From Ureibacillus sinduriensis BLB-1 = JCM 15800 (GTDB taxonomy: Bacteria; Bacillota; Bacilli; Bacillales_A; Planococcaceae), in NCBI RefSeq assembly GCF_000772955.1, contig NZ_JPVO01000037.1:1-51163 (forward strand): a stretch of DNA of 51,163 nucleotides, given 5' to 3'. The notes under the pieces are model-generated. The model was not told the DNA's origin. It made no database searches and saw only the letters and a list, made by a program, of their open reading frames with translations. Both the position numbers and the translations under genes were made by a program. Of this stretch, positions 50,594 through 51,163 are shown in pieces (position 1 is the first letter of the stretch; every line of letters starts with the position of its first letter).

Positions 50594-51105
50594 ATTGTAA
50601 TATTAAGTGCAACACCTAAGATAAATAAAAAGAAGCCCATAACGACCTCGTGTAAAATGTAGTTACCACACAAACATTTAAACGGAGGAAATCGTTATGA
50701 GCTATAAACATCTTACCATATTGGAACGTGCGAAAATAGAAACTCCACTTCAATTAGGATATTCAATTAGAAAAATCGCGTTATACGAAGAGTTGCCGAA
50801 AGGTGCCATCCAATCCGCTACAACAGATCGAGGAAAAGAATTCAGTTGTTACAAGGATCTTGAAAAGGATTTAAATATCCAAGTATATTTCGCAGATGCA
50901 TATTCTTCTTGGCAACGTGGTAGTAACGAAAATGGAAATGGTTTATTACGGGAGTTCTTTCCTAAGAAAACTAATTTTGATCATGTAACAACTGATGAAT
51001 TGGAACAAGCACTAAACTTAATCAACCATCGCCCAAGGAAATGCCTTCGATGGAAAACTGCACACGAGACGTTTCAGGAAGAACTGTTGCACTTAATTTG
51101 ACAAA
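50594..51105 (+). mobile_element. Internally deleted IS30-family element
   Basis: About 510 bases bounded by inverted repeats whose cores are perfect: ATTAAGTGCAACA (50602-50614) and TGTTGCACTTAAT (51085-51097), with weaker matches extending about eight bases outward. The right repeat covers the transposase stop, as is usual in IS30. A full IS30 element is about 1.0-1.2 kb, so half is missing. Exact ends and target duplications could not be fixed. Confidence 0.8.
50697..51101 (+). pseudogene. IS30-family transposase with large internal in-frame deletion
   Basis: A 134-residue open frame that joins the N-terminus of an IS30 transposase (residues 1-30, with the start of the helix-turn-helix, SIRKIALY) to its C-terminal catalytic half (from about residue 31: ELPKGAIQSATTDRGKEF). 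The second catalytic Asp (D44) and the Glu (E78 in SNENGNG) remain; the first Asp and most of the DNA-binding region are gone. The intact family length is about 310-340. The frame is undisturbed, so the deletion was in frame, but the product should be inactive. GGAGGAA precedes the ATG. Confidence 0.85.
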
Positions 51106-51113
51106 TTAACAAC

Positions 51114-51143
51114 AATAAAAAACCACTGACTACTCAGTGGTTT
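51114..51143 (-). terminator. Terminator of the upstream rRNA operon
   Basis: AAACCACTGA (51134-51143, minus-strand reading) pairs perfectly with TCAGTGGTTT (51120-51129), four-base loop, followed by T residues. It lies seven bases after the presumed 5S 3' end. Confidence 0.85.
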
Positions 51144-51149
51144 CTATAT

Positions 51150-51163
51150 GCCTAGCGACGTCC
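51150..51163 (-). rRNA. rrf: 3' end of a 5S rRNA gene (partial, cut by the window edge)
   Basis: The minus strand reads GGACGTCGCTAGGC, like the closing GUAGGACGYCGCYAGGC of Bacillales 5S rRNA, followed at once by a strong terminator. In B. subtilis an rRNA operon lies at this place, upstream of csfB-xpaC-yaaN-yaaO. Only 14 bases are visible. Confidence 0.7.

Overview
This window is a conserved, origin-proximal housekeeping and sporulation block of a low-GC, endospore-forming member of the Bacillales. The spore genes (spoIIE, spoVT, spoVG, yabP, yabQ, fin, sspF, yabE), the DnaA-modulator gene yabA, abrB with two Spo0A boxes, and the gene order all say so. The protein sequences and the rRNA leader look most like Planococcaceae such as Lysinibacillus or Solibacillus; that genus-level guess is inference. 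The block is printed backwards relative to the usual Bacillus subtilis map, so almost everything lies on the minus strand and transcription runs from right to left.

The window appears to be bracketed by two rRNA operons, both on the minus strand. The right edge (51114-51163) holds what looks like the last bases of a 5S rRNA and its terminator. The left edge (1-183) holds tandem sigma-A promoters and the leader of a second rRNA operon whose 16S gene lies outside. Between them, in order of transcription: an internally deleted IS30-type element; yaaO-tmk-darA-yaaR; holB-ricT-yabA; trmN-yazA-rsmI; abrB (divergent, plus strand); metG; tatD; yabE; rnmV-rsmA; veg; sspF; ispE; purR-ridA; spoVG; glmU-prs; ctc; pth; fin; mfd; spoVT; yabM-mazG-rqcP; yabP-yabQ-divIC; yabR; a small plus-strand membrane-protein gene; spoIIE; tilS; hpt; ftsH; coaX-hslO-yacD; cysK; a small plus-strand orphan gene; folP-folB-folK-dusB; a plus-strand dinB-like gene; lysS.

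The groups serve translation and RNA maturation (metG, lysS, rsmA, rsmI, rnmV, trmN, tilS, dusB, pth, rqcP, ctc), precursor supply (prs, glmU, hpt, purR, tmk, folate genes, coaX, cysK, ispE), replication and repair (holB, yabA, mfd), proteostasis (ftsH, hslO, yacD), and division and sporulation. Regulatory DNA is unusually readable: a spoIIE promoter with the atypical 21-base spacer, tandem Spo0A boxes at abrB, and sigma-G, sigma-H and sigma-E type promoters at spoVT, spoVG and yabP. Nearly every transcription unit ends in an intrinsic terminator.

Against the B. subtilis order (from memory), several genes are not at their expected places: csfB-xpaC-yaaN, yabG, yabS-yabT, the tRNAs near spoIIE, pabB-pabA-pabC and yazB. 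The extra plus-strand genes (dinB-like, 91-aa orphan, 60-aa membrane protein, IS30 remnant) sit at or near those breaks. I did not find a clearly new multi-gene system. The best leads are a 27-base perfect palindrome upstream of tatD, terminator/promoter overlaps, an isolated Spo0A box near metG, and the small orphan genes.
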